Shown here: piece after piece, positions 33,601 to 44,261 of the stretch
Layout: each line of letters starts with the position of its first letter
Position numbering within the stretch: position 1 is the stretch's first letter
Source of the DNA: Poteriospumella lacustris
Lineage: Eukaryota > Sar > Chrysophyceae > Chromulinales > Dinobryaceae
DNA: 64,000 nucleotides
Assembly: GCA_008000375.1 (NCBI GenBank)
Contig: SMOI01000021.1
Coordinates: forward strand, 81,689 to 145,688
Reading direction: 5' to 3'
Program-made: the position numbers and the translations under genes
The notes under the pieces: model-generated
Databases searched by the model: none
What the model saw: only the letters and a program-made list of their open reading frames with translations
Told to the model about the DNA's origin: nothing

Positions 33601-36304
33601 GCGCCTCACAGCAAGCGCCATGGACGGCGAACGAACAGAAAAATCAATGAAAGAATCAAGCGCTGTAGCTGGCGAACTGAGCGCAGCTACACACGAAAAC
33701 AAATGTGGTGTTGAGAGGAGCCAGGGCAGAGGCCCGAGGGCCGACGAAAACACTGCGAGGGAGAGAGACAGAGAGGGAAATAATGAAATAGGCGTCGCTG
33801 CCTGCGGCCATCGCACCAAACCGTGCGTAGCGGACCTCGCCAGGACAAAATGGACCAGAGGGTGACCGCCCGCGGGCCGAGGAGCAACGGGAGCGCAAAC
33901 GGAAGCAACACAAGTGACCGAACAACCGACCAACGGATGAATGCGACGAGGATGAGTAGGTGGTGAGGGAGAAAGGGCGAGCCCTAACGCTGCGATCTGA
34001 ACGATGGCCAGGGCGTGCGTGAAGTGGAGGAGATGGAAACGGAAGCTACAACTCGGTTCGCGCGGAACAAGAGCAACACCGATGGAACTACAGAGGAAGC
34101 AAGACAAGGAAGACGACCGGCTGCGGGGTGAAAAGGATTGGGGAAATAAGGAACGAGCGGGGCCGGGAAATGAAAAGAAGAAGGCGTGCACGAGATGCAC
34201 GCCCAACGGAGTGGCAGTGTGCAAAGGACGAACCGACAAACCATGTTGCAGAGAGGAGATGCGTCCCGTCAGCCCTCCAGATACCCACACGGACATCGAC
34301 ACCCATCGTCACCACCAACGCGTACGAAAATCTACACGTTGCTGGACGACTCGGATGGGGCCGAAGGCGAGGAGGGCCAGGATGGCCAGGAGGGCGACGA
34401 GGACAGAAGAGGTCGTGGCCAGGCACGAGATTAGGACGCAGATACAAAGACAAAAGAGCTCAGTCATTTCCATATCAAGTGTGTTGGACGTAGAAGAATA
34501 GCAGCGCGCGAAGAGCAAAAGAAAGGCGAAGACGAAGCCGAAGATCAGAGGAAGAGAAAAAGACGCAGACAATATGCGATGTACAAACTGCGCGAAGAAT
34601 ATTCGTCTGCTTCCTCGGCTGCATCAGCACAGACGCACCGAAGAACGCGACGACGAGGATATACAGTGCACAGGTACACGGACGCTGTTGCTAAGTAATA
34701 TAGAGAAAACAGAGAAGCGCAACACAAGGGATACAGAGACGCAGAGAGAGGAGAGAGGAGATGAAACTGCAGAGACGTGTTCAGGGCGCGGCCCGACACG
34801 AACGGATAAAACCAAAGATAAGTAGTGCGATCATAACAGAGCCCCGCTTGATGCGACACGCGCGATTAAATACGCGGCGACTGTCGACCGGGTAACGTAC
34901 AAAACATCAGAGAAACGAGGGGAAAACAAACCGTAAGTAGGGTGGTAGTGGATGGGGGTGGGTGCTGGATACGTGTGAAGAGAGGAGGAACTGAGCGGGG
35001 CTTTGTATCTTCACAATAAACATCATACCATTCTCACGGAACAACAAAAGTAGTCTAGTGGCAAATTTGACAGTGACAAGACGTCGAACCGAAGCGGACA
35101 AACAGTGGACAAAGCAACATAGTTTACGCGTCGGGTGGCGTGGATTCATCTCTTTGTATGCACAAGCAAGTACAACGCTCGAGAGATGGCGGTGATAAAC
35201 TGTAACGTATCTCATCCCATCGTGTGGGGGCGGGGATAACGCAAGAAAGTAGACTGCGCACAATTGTAGTGCACGGCGAGGAGGATGTGGCGAAAATAGG
35301 TGTAAAGCAAAGTAGAACCAAGCCGCTGTGTGGGGAAATGCTCGTTTGATGGAGGGATATTGATATGACGTGAGAACCGTGCGCGTTGGAGAGACAATAA
35401 CGTCGCTCCGCGGTGGTAGGCGTCTCCGTCGCCCACAACATGAGGCAGTGGAAGATGCTCGCCGGCGGGGTTCGCACGGTGAGGAAGACTGCAACGTTTC
35501 AGAGCGCGACTAGGGCAGAAAGAGGGATAATCAAAACAGCAACGTATAGATGAGACTCTCCATCTACTGTGGTGGAGAAAGCAATTGTCGCAAGCGCAAT
35601 CGTCCGACCAAGTGACCACCACACTGGCCAACGATGTCGGCGCACATAGTGATGATACACACGTGAGCACAGGTGACACGGGAGACAAGAAACACAAGCA
35701 AAACAAGCAGCACATACACACAAACCGAGAAACTGAACAAGCAAGCGCCACGAACAGAATCGGCTCGTACCACAGCCCTCGCCGAGGACGGAGGGAAGTA
35801 GAAGAGGATCATGCGAATGCTTTATGAAGATAAATAGGATTTCCGTGTTCTTGAAGAGTGTGTGCACACCGGCGCACAGCTGTCATGTAGAAAGGATGCG
35901 TAGAACATAAAGAGAAGAGCGCAGAAAGAGGGGAAATCATCACAGATACTGCGAGACGTCTAGCCATGACGAGTACTTCGATTGAATCGCACCAAGTACA
36001 ACGTGCATTGGATGAAGACGATATGAGAGATCAAGAGGGAGGGGAGGAGGATGTAGCCAGGATGGAAAAAATGTAGAAAAGAAAAGCAGAATGTAGAACA
36101 AATCAAACCTCGGATATAAGAAAGAACACGAACGAATCAAACCTCTCTAAAAAGAAAGTCAATGCAGAACGAGCACATGCACATCAATGTACACAACATA
36201 AAAAGAGAATCAAAACAACTGAAGAGAACGAATCTTCTTCATCATCCACTTCGACGCATGCTTCGCATCGGCGACTCGTGTACACCATACCAGTTGGTGC
36301 GGCT
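30615..36304 (-). other. 5.7-kb strand-skewed region without a credible gene
   Basis: Between the YbeY stop (+) and the receiver-protein stop (-) the plus strand is dominated by A and G (words such as GAACGA, GGGAGGAGG), so the minus strand is pyrimidine-rich in the sense of the gene lying to its right. Open frames up to 376 codons exist on the minus strand, but they translate to repetitive Ser/Leu/Phe/Pro/Arg sequence of the kind any C/T-rich strand gives. The 8-mer AACGAATG occurs seven times on the plus strand between 30843 and 32282. A long 3' untranslated region or noncoding transcript on the minus strand would fit. No rRNA, tRNA or transposon features were seen. Confidence 0.55.
30843..32282 (-). 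repeat. Cluster of CATTCGTT words
   Basis: Exact copies (plus strand AACGAATG) start at 30843, 31516, 31614, 31684, 31726, 31873 and 32275. All seven are in the same orientation. Near-matches (AACGAATC) lie at about 32574 and 36135. Flanking bases differ, so these are dispersed words, not a tandem array. Confidence 0.8.
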
Positions 36305-38191
36305 TTACGAAGCTTCGTTGGCCACCGATTCGATTTGCTCCATGACTTCCTCGAAGTCTTCCAGGTTGAAAGGCTTCTGTAGGAAAGCATCGCATCCTGC
36401 GGAGAGCGCCTCCGACACTATAGTCTCATGGTTGTTCACAGACAGAGCCAAGATCACCAAACGGCGATGAGGACGAGATGCCGTGGCGCTGAACATTCGT
36501 TCAGCAGCACGAATACGACGAATCGCCTCGGCACCGTCGATCAAAGGCATCTGCAGATCCATCAATATGGTCGGCAGAACATCATCGGCATCGTCGGAAT
36601 CGCTGCATTCACCATCGCTCTCGCCCTCGGCCTTACTGGCGAGGAGATCACAGATAGTGTCGACAGCCTCCAAGCCATTCTGCTCAACACGGACCGAGTA
36701 ACCAGATCGCGCCAAGACGCTGCTGGTGAGCTTTAGAACCATGGTCGAGTCGTCGACAAGGAAGATGGGGCGCTTAACCGAGGAATACTTCGCGGACATT
36801 TCGGGACCTGTTGAAATCTGAAGCGAAGGCATGGTCGGGCCAGGGGCCACTTGGATGCGCAAATTGAGTTTCTGCTGCATCTCTGCCGATAAAATTGTAC
36901 TGAAGCGGCCAGAAGTGGAATCAGAAGACGAAGAAAGCAGCGATGGCGCTGTGGTGACTGAGAGGGAGGATGAAGAAGGAGATTCAGACAATGCCGGGCC
37001 TTGCCAAGCTGCCACTGGAGTAGTGGGGAGACTGCGCTTCGGCTGCGAAGGGTATTGATTAGCAGTAGAAGATGCAGGTGGGTTGGAGGGTGGAGGGAGC
37101 TTCATCTTTCGCATCGGAGTAAAAACTGGTTGCTCGTCAGGGATGATGCTCATATGGAAGGAATTTTGGTGATGAGCGGGGGTAGGGGCAATGGCATTGA
37201 CAATGGCGGAAGTGCTGGGCAAAGAGGATGTCAAAGCGGAGACCAAATTCGCTGGAACGGGCGCGGTTTGTTCAAATTCGTTTAATGGATGGTAAGGGAA
37301 TGCAAAGAACCAGGATTTTTTGGATGCATTTGTTGCGGATGACGAAATGGACGGCAACGAGGACGAATTCGGTGAGAGCGGGCGACCGCAGCGTCCACCA
37401 AAGATCTGTACTCGATGTTCCATAACATGAACAGGAAACTTCGCGTTAGAAGAACTGGCATAGGCAACGTCTCGCAAGCAATAGGGCAAACACAGCTCAA
37501 CTTGAAGGAATCGAGAAATAGGTGAGCTGATGTTTCTGGAGGAATCGGCAACTGGCGACGAATGCTGGGAGTAAAACGAAGTGGTCTCCGTTGATGCGGC
37601 GAGAGACGATTGATATTGTGGAGAAAAGGCAACGGTCGCGCGCATTGTGCGTGGCGAACGAGAAGCGATAGACCGCGAGGAATAATTCAAAGCAGATGGG
37701 CGAGATGGCACCACCATACTCTGCGCACGCAAGGAGTGCTGAGGAGTGGGAGCAGATTCGTTGCTTTCTGGAACAGTAGCAAGGTCGCCAGAGGGCACTT
37801 TCTTGTCCAAAGAAGCATCGGCTCCATTCGCCAAACTGACCCGCAACGAGAAGACAGCCTCAACAAAACTGATACGAGATGCTGCAGTAAGCTGCTGTGC
37901 TTGCTCGAGAAGGCACAATAGACTCTCCTGGAACCATACTCTGTCTGTAACAACCAGAGCTTGAACAGAAGGTGGCAAGGGTTCCACATGGACAGTGAAT
38001 CTGGAATCAAACACGTTGAAAACTTCTATCGCCTCCGAAATGGTCTTGTCGACCAATTCAACAACGTTGATCGAATCCAAAGAGTAAGAAAATTTATTTG
38101 AGTCATGGGTAGTGATAGGGGCAATTCTCTCTTCATTGGATGGCGGAGGAGTCCGGGGAGTTCGAGGCGGTGGCGACATCGTACTCATCAT
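36305..38191 (-). CDS. Receiver-domain protein, histidine-kinase paralogue lacking the H-box
   Basis: A 628-residue frame from the first ATG. The last 150 residues are a response-regulator receiver: the acidic pair in IFLVDDSTMVLKL, the phosphoacceptor Asp in ILMDLQMP, the Ser in LALS and the Lys in LQKPF are all present; an acidic loop of about 20 residues is inserted before the phosphoacceptor. Residues about 40-140 align with the paralogue's degenerate ATP-binding domain (VVTDRVWFQESLLCLLEQ against VITDGRWLQENLLSLMEQ). The intervening part is Ser/Pro-rich. No AHDLKTPL-type H-box was found in this frame, nor on the minus strand as far as the neighbour. The frame is open to 38263, where an acceptor-like TTTTCAG occurs, so an unrecognised upstream exon is possible. 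It is divergent from its paralogue. Confidence 0.75.
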   Translation of the reverse strand: MMSTMSPPPRTPRTPPPSNEERIAPITTHDSNKFSYSLDSINVVELVDKTISEAIEVFNVFDSRFTVHVEPLPPSVQALVVTDRVWFQESLLCLLEQAQQLTAASRISFVEAVFSLRVSLANGADASLDKKVPSGDLATVPESNESAPTPQHSLRAQSMVVPSRPSALNYSSRSIASRSPRTMRATVAFSPQYQSSLAASTETTSFYSQHSSPVADSSRNISSPISRFLQVELCLPYCLRDVAYASSSNAKFPVHVMEHRVQIFGGRCGRPLSPNSSSLPSISSSATNASKKSWFFAFPYHPLNEFEQTAPVPANLVSALTSSLPSTSAIVNAIAPTPAHHQNSFHMSIIPDEQPVFTPMRKMKLPPPSNPPASSTANQYPSQPKRSLPTTPVAAWQGPALSESPSSSSLSVTTAPSLLSSSSDSTSGRFSTILSAEMQQKLNLRIQVAPGPTMPSLQISTGPEMSAKYSSVKRPIFLVDDSTMVLKLTSSVLARSGYSVRVEQNGLEAVDTICDLLASKAEGESDGECSDSDDADDVLPTILMDLQMPLIDGAEAIRRIRAAERMFSATASRPHRRLVILALSVNNHETIVSEALSAGCDAFLQKPFNLEDFEEVMEQIESVANEAS

Positions 38192-38877
38192 TTGTAAATG
38201 GGAGAACGCTGAAAATATAGAGATAAAAAATCTAGTGAAAGCACTGAATCGACTGCAAAGCACGCGTTAGCAAGGATGTTCGAAAAAGCTCGCGGAGGCA
38301 GTCCTAATAAAAATGGAAAGGTCGACTAAACTTCGGCCTGCTCCACCTGCAACAAAGATGAGCGAGTGCGTTGACAACGCTGTTTCGTTGCGCACCCCCA
38401 ACCTCGGTGGAGGTTTTTTCAGTAGGACGAATTTTTGGGCCAGCAGGCCGGACGCCGGACGCTTTCCTTGGCCTCTTAAATAAGCCCTCTTTTATTTATT
38501 CAACGCCTACTTTGGAGTATACTTACCGTCATCACTCCTGTTCACCTCCTTTTCTTTGGGAGGGTTTTTTCTCCGTTTTTTCCGCCACCTCTTCGTGTGC
38601 GGGCTTTTCCAGGCTTTTCCAAAGAGTCGATTGCCCAAAACCCAAGAACAAATAGGAAGGCCTGTGTCAACGAAATTTTTATTGCTGTCGGTGTCCAGTG
38701 TCTGTCATGCCCGTTATTGTTCATCCTAGGTCCTTTATTCGCTACGTTTTCATGTCGAATGTTCCTTAGAAATCATTTATCGTCGGTCGTTGTTGGTGAT
38801 ATTGCAGCAAGAAAATAAATATTGCGGAGACGGAATCCTTGTTAGGTGGAGAAAGGAGGTACCCGGTCTTTCAGTAA
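38192..38877. promoter_or_regulatory. Bidirectional region between the kinase paralogues
   Basis: About 690 bp between two head-to-head paralogues. A short plus-strand open frame (38371-38655) and a splice-donor-like site on the minus strand (near 38525) are present, but no conserved protein was recognised. Promoters for both genes must lie here. Confidence 0.4.
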
Positions 38878-41034
38878 ATGGGAGATGAAAAAGAAACCAT
38901 GGCCCCATCAGAGAGCCACTCTGATGGCCTTGAACCAGATTCCAAATTTCTAATGGCCAATGCTGCCCATGATTTAAAAACGGTACGATTTTGTGTTGAA
39001 TTTTATTTTTCATTTCTTGTTGTTTCTGAACCATCTTTTGCATAGCCGCTTGCATCGTTCAATATGGGAATTGAAGCAATTCGTCATTTAATAACGGACC
39101 TGGAAAGTCGAGTGCGACTTCATCCCAAGGCTACCCGTCTGCAAAATTACCTTGTTGAGCTGAACGGTCAACTCAGCAAAATGGAGCTGCAGAGCTGCTT
39201 GATGTCAATGGCCATCAATTGCTGCATGGACTACACCAAAGTTACCAGTGGAGCGAGCCTTGTCTGCCAAATGGATACAGTTGATATTCGAAGCTGTCTT
39301 GAAAACGTTTCCACCCTTGCCCCGTTGATGTTTGGAAACAAGCTGCAGTCACTTTGCGTGGAGTCTTTGCCGGACCCCGTTTGTCCTTTTGTGATAACCG
39401 ATGGAAGGTGGTTGCAAGAGAACCTTCTTTCCCTCATGGAGCAATGTTTGCGCGAGGCGAAAGAGATTCCATTGTCGCTATCTATTCGTATTCACTTGGA
39501 ATATCCGCAACAGGCGGAACCTGTTGTTGAGAAAGAAAATTTGTCGTTGAAGGTGCCCGAAACGTCTGAAGCCCAAATTGAGAACTCCAACGAAACTCTA
39601 AAGCCTCCCGCCATTTTGATTCCGCGGCGTCCTTCAGAATCCTCTCTTCAGAAAGATACATCACCTGCACATTTCATGTCCCCTCGAGCAAATCGCGTGC
39701 GCTTGTCGATTGGCTCAGTGAAATCGGAGAAGAGTGATGATAGCCTTATCGAAGCTTTGCCGCCAAGTGAAGGCGGAACGACACCGGTCGCATCTTATCA
39801 TGCAGAACCAGCCCATCCTCATCACAACACCAATTGTACAAATGACGCGTTGAGGGAAACGATCTCATTCGTGAATCGGTTTCAGGTGCGCATGCTGGTC
39901 ATCGAGATTCACCGAACAGCTTCCGTTCCCGATACAACTGTTGATAACAGCCCACACGTCGAATTAACTGACGAGCGAATGTTTCTCCATGGAAAGTCTT
40001 CGGCGGATATGGCGTTTGTAAACATGAAAGCCCGCTTGAAGTTTCTTCATGGACAGTACCGTCTACACCCAGGCCCAGATGGCATCAGTGATGCGATGGT
40101 CGCCTGTCTCGCCATTCCATATCGACCAGATCTCAATCGGAACCTATCGTTCATGGGCCAATCGTTTTGTTTGGCATCGTCATCGTCGTTGGCGTCAGCA
40201 GATCTTCTTGGAGGAGGACCAGAGGAGAAAGCTGTGAGCTCTGCGAAGGTGCCTAGCTTGTTGGTGTCCGGCCAATCATCGTCGTTGGACACCACCGATA
40301 CTCGAGCCTCGGTTTTTCAATCGTGTTCTGCACTGACAACGCCTCGCTTTGACTCCCAATCTTCTTACCTTGGGTCCATGCCAACGACAGCTCGCACCAT
40401 CTACTCCGAATCTGCCGCCGGTTCGTTGGAGTCGGAGCCCACCGGACAGCCAGTGACTACCAGCTGTAAAGTTGTGTTCAATCCCCTCTACAGCTTATCT
40501 GAGGGGAGCAATGCAGCGAGCTTCTCGCGCAGTTCCATCAATCAAGTGGCTTCATCTGCTTGGAGCTCCCCTGAGTCCTTCGTGAAGCCTCCCATAATCT
40601 TGGTCGACGACTCGTCCATGGTGCTCAAGTTGACGCGCACTGTTCTCGAACGATCGGGATACAAGGTGCAAGTCGCCCGCAACGGGCTCGAAGCGGTTCA
40701 AGCAGTGAGCGATCATTTAGCTTCTTGTGGCGGTCCCGGTGGTCAGTTGCTGCGAAGTCGAGAACTGTGGCCAGTGGTACTCATGGACTTGCAAATGCCT
40801 GTTTTGGACGGCATCGAAGCAGTTCGGCGCATACGCACCGCTGAACGAGAAGCATCCGCTGCCGAACAATCGCCCCGACTTGTTGTGTTGGCCTTATCAA
40901 TAAGCGATGCCGATCCTGTTGTGTCCGAGGCGTTATCAGCGGGATGCGATGCCTTCTTGCAGAAGCCCTTCAACTTGGACGATTTTGAAGCAGTCGTCAC
41001 TCGTCTCCGCGACATTCTTTCGCTGCGAACATAA
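38878..41034 (+). CDS. Hybrid histidine kinase with intact H-box and receiver but degenerate ATP-binding domain
   Basis: Exons 38878-38982 and 39046-41034 (63-nt intron in phase 0, placed inside the H-box) give 697 residues. The H-box reads MANAAHDLKTPLASF, with His31 as the expected phosphoacceptor; an in-frame TAA precedes the ATG. The following helices form the dimerisation domain. The ATPase-like domain begins at VITDGRWLQENLLSLMEQ, where the N-box Asn is not conserved, and ends at MKARLKFLHGQYRLHPGPDG..VACLAIPY, where no Gly-rich G-box is seen. A Ser-rich insertion of over 150 residues splits it. The C-terminal receiver has ILVDDSS (about 555), ILMDLQMP with phosphoacceptor Asp (about 616), LALS and LQKPF (about 675). 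No sensor or membrane segment is present. It may act as a phosphotransfer scaffold instead of an autokinase. Confidence 0.85.
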
Positions 41035-42957
41035 AGACTCGCTGCTTTTTGTGACAAATCATCTTGTGACAAATCTATCAATATATCTTGTGACGAAGCT
41101 GACGCCAGCGTTATTCCACGTCTCTTCCGCCACTCCCGACGCCGTTGCACTGTTTCGCCTCGAGCGGTTGCTCTCATTTTGTTTCGCGTACAATGGCTTT
41201 TGGGCGTCGATTTGTTTGCTTTGTGTGCTTCTTCGCTTGCCTGTGAGCCTGGGCGGCGTTGTTCTTTGTCTAATCTCGTGCGCTTTGACGCTGCTCCACG
41301 TTGTCTTCCTTTGTGACGATGTCCTATGTGCTCGAAATATCTTATTTAACGCCTTGCAGCATAGCCCCTTGGCGTCCTTGGTATCGATGTTGCTTCTGTT
41401 TATCGTGGGTTCTTCGTTAAGTTTTTGTTCGCGTGATCGTGGTGATCCGCTTTGATCCGCCCCGTGGAGAGGGCTGCCGCTCCCGCACCCCACGTTGAAT
41501 CAATCCTGTTTCTCTGTTTCGTGCGGTTTGTGGGCTGCGCCGTATGTGTTCATTGGTCTTGTTTCGAGCGCACGTTGTTCATTACAGTTGTTGTTCATTT
41601 TGATATGTTGATTTCTATCTTTGTTCGTTCTGCGTTATTCGTTATTCGATGGCTGACGAAGATGCCGCGGCGATGTGACGACGCGAATGTCTTTGATGGT
41701 ACCGCGGTACTGCATCTCCTTGTTTGCTGGCTTCTCATTTGAGTGGCGCTTGCTCTCGATGTGTGAGGGCAGTCACTGATTTGACGATGCTCCTGTTGCT
41801 CGCCCTTATTACTCTGAGTGTTCTCCATTATTCTCGTTGCCTCTTCCTTCGCTGTGTTGCTGACTCTCACCACTGTTGATGCTGCTGTCGTCCTGTTTCT
41901 CTGTTTTTTCTCGCTCTTCTCGTGTCACGTCCTCCACGAGAATTCCTGCGTTTCAACCACAAGGACACTGCCTCTTGCCTCGTGTGTTTTTCCACTTCTC
42001 GTTTTTTCCTCAATTGTACTTGCGGCGCTTCTTCCCTTTCTTTGTTGACATCGCGACATGCGATGATGCTGGTGTTGTGCAGTCGTTGGGCGCTCAGTTG
42101 TTGTTGTGTTTCCGTGATTTTTGCACGTCTCGTCTGCGGAGCATGCGATCGTTCGCTGGTTTGCGCTGTGTTGTTTTTTCATCGCCTCCCTTGGCGCTTG
42201 ACGACTTCGGTTTTGTTGTTGAAGCAGTAACGGGCGGATATGAGGACTCTTTGCTTCCATTCGCCCGGATCAGATTCGTTGGTCTTGATTCTACGGTTTC
42301 AAGTTCCCTCCTCCATCCATGGACATTTGTTGAGTTTCTTTCAAATTTTTCAAAACCTGTCTTCGACGTGGCAGACCACTGTGCGATTCTCGTTCGCACT
42401 TTGGTTCCGGTGGAAGTCAAAGATATTGATTACTGATAGTTCATCTGTTGCACTTACGGTGGCTACTACGTGGCTACTGCGGTGGCGGTTCATTTCCCCT
42501 CTTCGAAGTCTGTCGATATTGGCGTTTGATTGATTTCATCTTTATGTCTGCGTCGATGAACATGGCGCTCTCGTTGATCATCACCCTCCACCACATGTCT
42601 CCCAAGCGTCGCGCTGGTCTCTTGTATTCCACTCTCATTAACTCATCGCCACCTCATGTAACATCTCTTCTTCCCTTTCTTCCGAGAAATAAGTCAGAGT
42701 CACAAATACATTGTACAAACGGAAAAGGTGGTCGTATTTTAAGGACCGTTCAGGGACACAGCACCAAGACCGTTTCAAAGTTGAACTTCCAACTTCCATA
42801 CCCAATACCCAAGACCGCCCACATCTTGATATGGCACACGGATGATGACGGGTCGATGCGATCCTTCTTGGCCTTTCGGCTGCTAACGGCACACAGCTGA
42901 CAAAAAAAATAATCAAATTCTATTGCATTCTTCATTCTCGATTCTATTCTTTTCTCC
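41035..42957 (+). other. Pyrimidine-rich 3' flank, no credible gene
   Basis: For about 1.5 kb after the hybrid kinase the plus strand is T/C-rich, with words such as TTTCTCTG, TTCGTT and CTTCTTCG. Open frames of up to 186 codons translate to Ser/Phe/Leu-rich, compositionally biased sequence with no protein-like features. From about 42540 the skew fades towards the promoter of the next gene. Confidence 0.5.
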
Positions 42958-43536
42958 ATGTTCCGCTTCATCGTTTTAGTCTTGGCTCTCTTTGCTGCCG
43001 CAATTTTCGCTGACAACAATTTCGATGAGAAGTACTCTCAGCCGTTGTCCGAAAAAGATGTCACCTTAGGTATGCCCACTTGAGCAGCTCTGTCGTCGTT
43101 TCATGAAGATTTATAGGTCTACTCTTGTTTCACCAACACAGCAAAATTGAACGTAACTACCGGCGGACCGTACACTTACTCCGTGAGCAACCATCACTTT
43201 TATGGAACCGCCTTCGATGGCTCGTACATTGACACTTATGGATGCTGCTGCGGCCAGTCTGGATCATGCCGCAACAATCCCTCCTGCCAATGCCAAGTCA
43301 GCGTCGGTCCTCTCCCTCAGGGAACGTACACCTTGGGAAATATGTACACCTTCAAGGGCATGCCTTACTGCTACGATTTGTACCCGTCATCCTCCAACAA
43401 CATGTGTGGACGCTCTGGTTTTTTGATTCACGGAGGTGGATGCTCTTCCAACCCTTCTGAAGGATGCATCGTCATTGAAAGCGAAAGCACTCGCTACATG
43501 ATCAAGTCTGGTGCCACTTTGAAGGTGGTCGCTTAA
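42958..43536 (+). CDS. Secreted DUF2778/Tlde1-like L,D-transpeptidase-fold protein
   Basis: Exons 42958-43069 and 43142-43536 (72-nt intron, phase 1) give 168 residues. Residues 1-18 are a signal peptide ending AAAIFA. The mature domain has GPLPQGTYTLG, NNMCGRSGFLIHGG and NPSEGCIVI in the order of the DUF2778/Tlde1 family, related to YkuD L,D-transpeptidases. His134 and Cys146 are the expected catalytic pair. Bacterial members are peptidoglycan-active; some are type VI secretion effectors that cleave or exchange stem peptides. A Cys-rich insert (about 71-88, seven Cys) lies before the core and is probably disulfide-bonded in the secretory pathway. A eukaryotic signal peptide and an intron show it is a resident nuclear gene, probably of bacterial origin. 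A role against bacterial cell walls, in feeding or defence, is inference. Confidence 0.8.
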
Positions 43537-44055
43537 TCGTTTCCAGCGATTGTGCACAGCGCATTCTCTCATTACTCTTCGCCATTCCCATTCATCAATG
43601 CATTCTGGGTCGAGTCAGTTTTGTTTTATTTTTCTGTCCTATGCAATCTGTCAAAGCAGCCTCTCAACGGGCGCCAAGAAACCACACGACAAGATGAAGG
43701 AAAAGGTCATATATACACGGTATTATCTCTTCCTTTCATATCTCTGTTGCTCAAGTTGAGTCAACATAGACTACAATCGCCATAATTCTATTCCATTCCA
43801 TGTAATTCCGCTTCAAATGCTTCCCTTGACTTATTTGGATATCTTTCGGGGACGGTGAACAGTTTTCTCTATCTTCGGCCGCTCACCAGGATCCAACAAA
43901 TAAAAGCAGGCATGAACACAAAGTACAATAGAAGGTATCCATCCACCTGGGAACAAGCAGAATAATAGAAAGACAATCAAGCTGCTTCAGTACTGTGAAA
44001 CACGGTGTGAAATGTGAAACGGTGAGTGACACCTGGCAAAATGAAAAAAGATATC
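43537..44055. other. Intergenic, no gene seen
   Basis: About 520 bp, AT-richer than average, between the Tlde1-like gene and tRNA-Thr. Only short open frames without protein features. Confidence 0.4.
44044..44049 (-). terminator. Pol III terminator of tRNA-Thr
   Basis: Six T on the sense strand, 7 nt after the tRNA-Thr 3' end. Confidence 0.75.
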
Positions 44056-44129
44056 AGCCTCTTGAGAGGCTCGAACTCTCGACCTTACGCTTACTAAGCG
44101 CATGCTCTAGCCAACTGAGCTAAAGAGGC
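44056..44129 (-). tRNA. tRNA-Thr (AGU)
   Basis: A 74-nt cloverleaf: acceptor arms GCCTCTT and AAGAGGC pair over 7 bp, D arm TAGCTCAGTTGG, anticodon stem TGCGC/GCGTA around loop TTAGTAA giving anticodon AGT, and T arm with AGTTCGAGCCT. No intron. A sense-strand T6 follows (plus-strand A run 44044-44049). Confidence 0.93.
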
Positions 44130-44261
44130 ATGTCGACGTGGGAGCAATTGTTTATATAAACAATATTACTGTTGATTGCAATGTTGTTACTTGGGGCTAT
44201 GGGCTATAATCAAAGTCGATTTGATCACAATTAAAACACACTCGTAAGTCGTCGATGGACC

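Noticed and set aside
33172-34302. A 376-codon minus-strand open frame
   Set aside because: It lies in the C/T-rich strand of the skewed region; its translation is repetitive Ser/Leu/Phe/Pro/Arg with no domain-like pattern, as are its neighbours in other frames.
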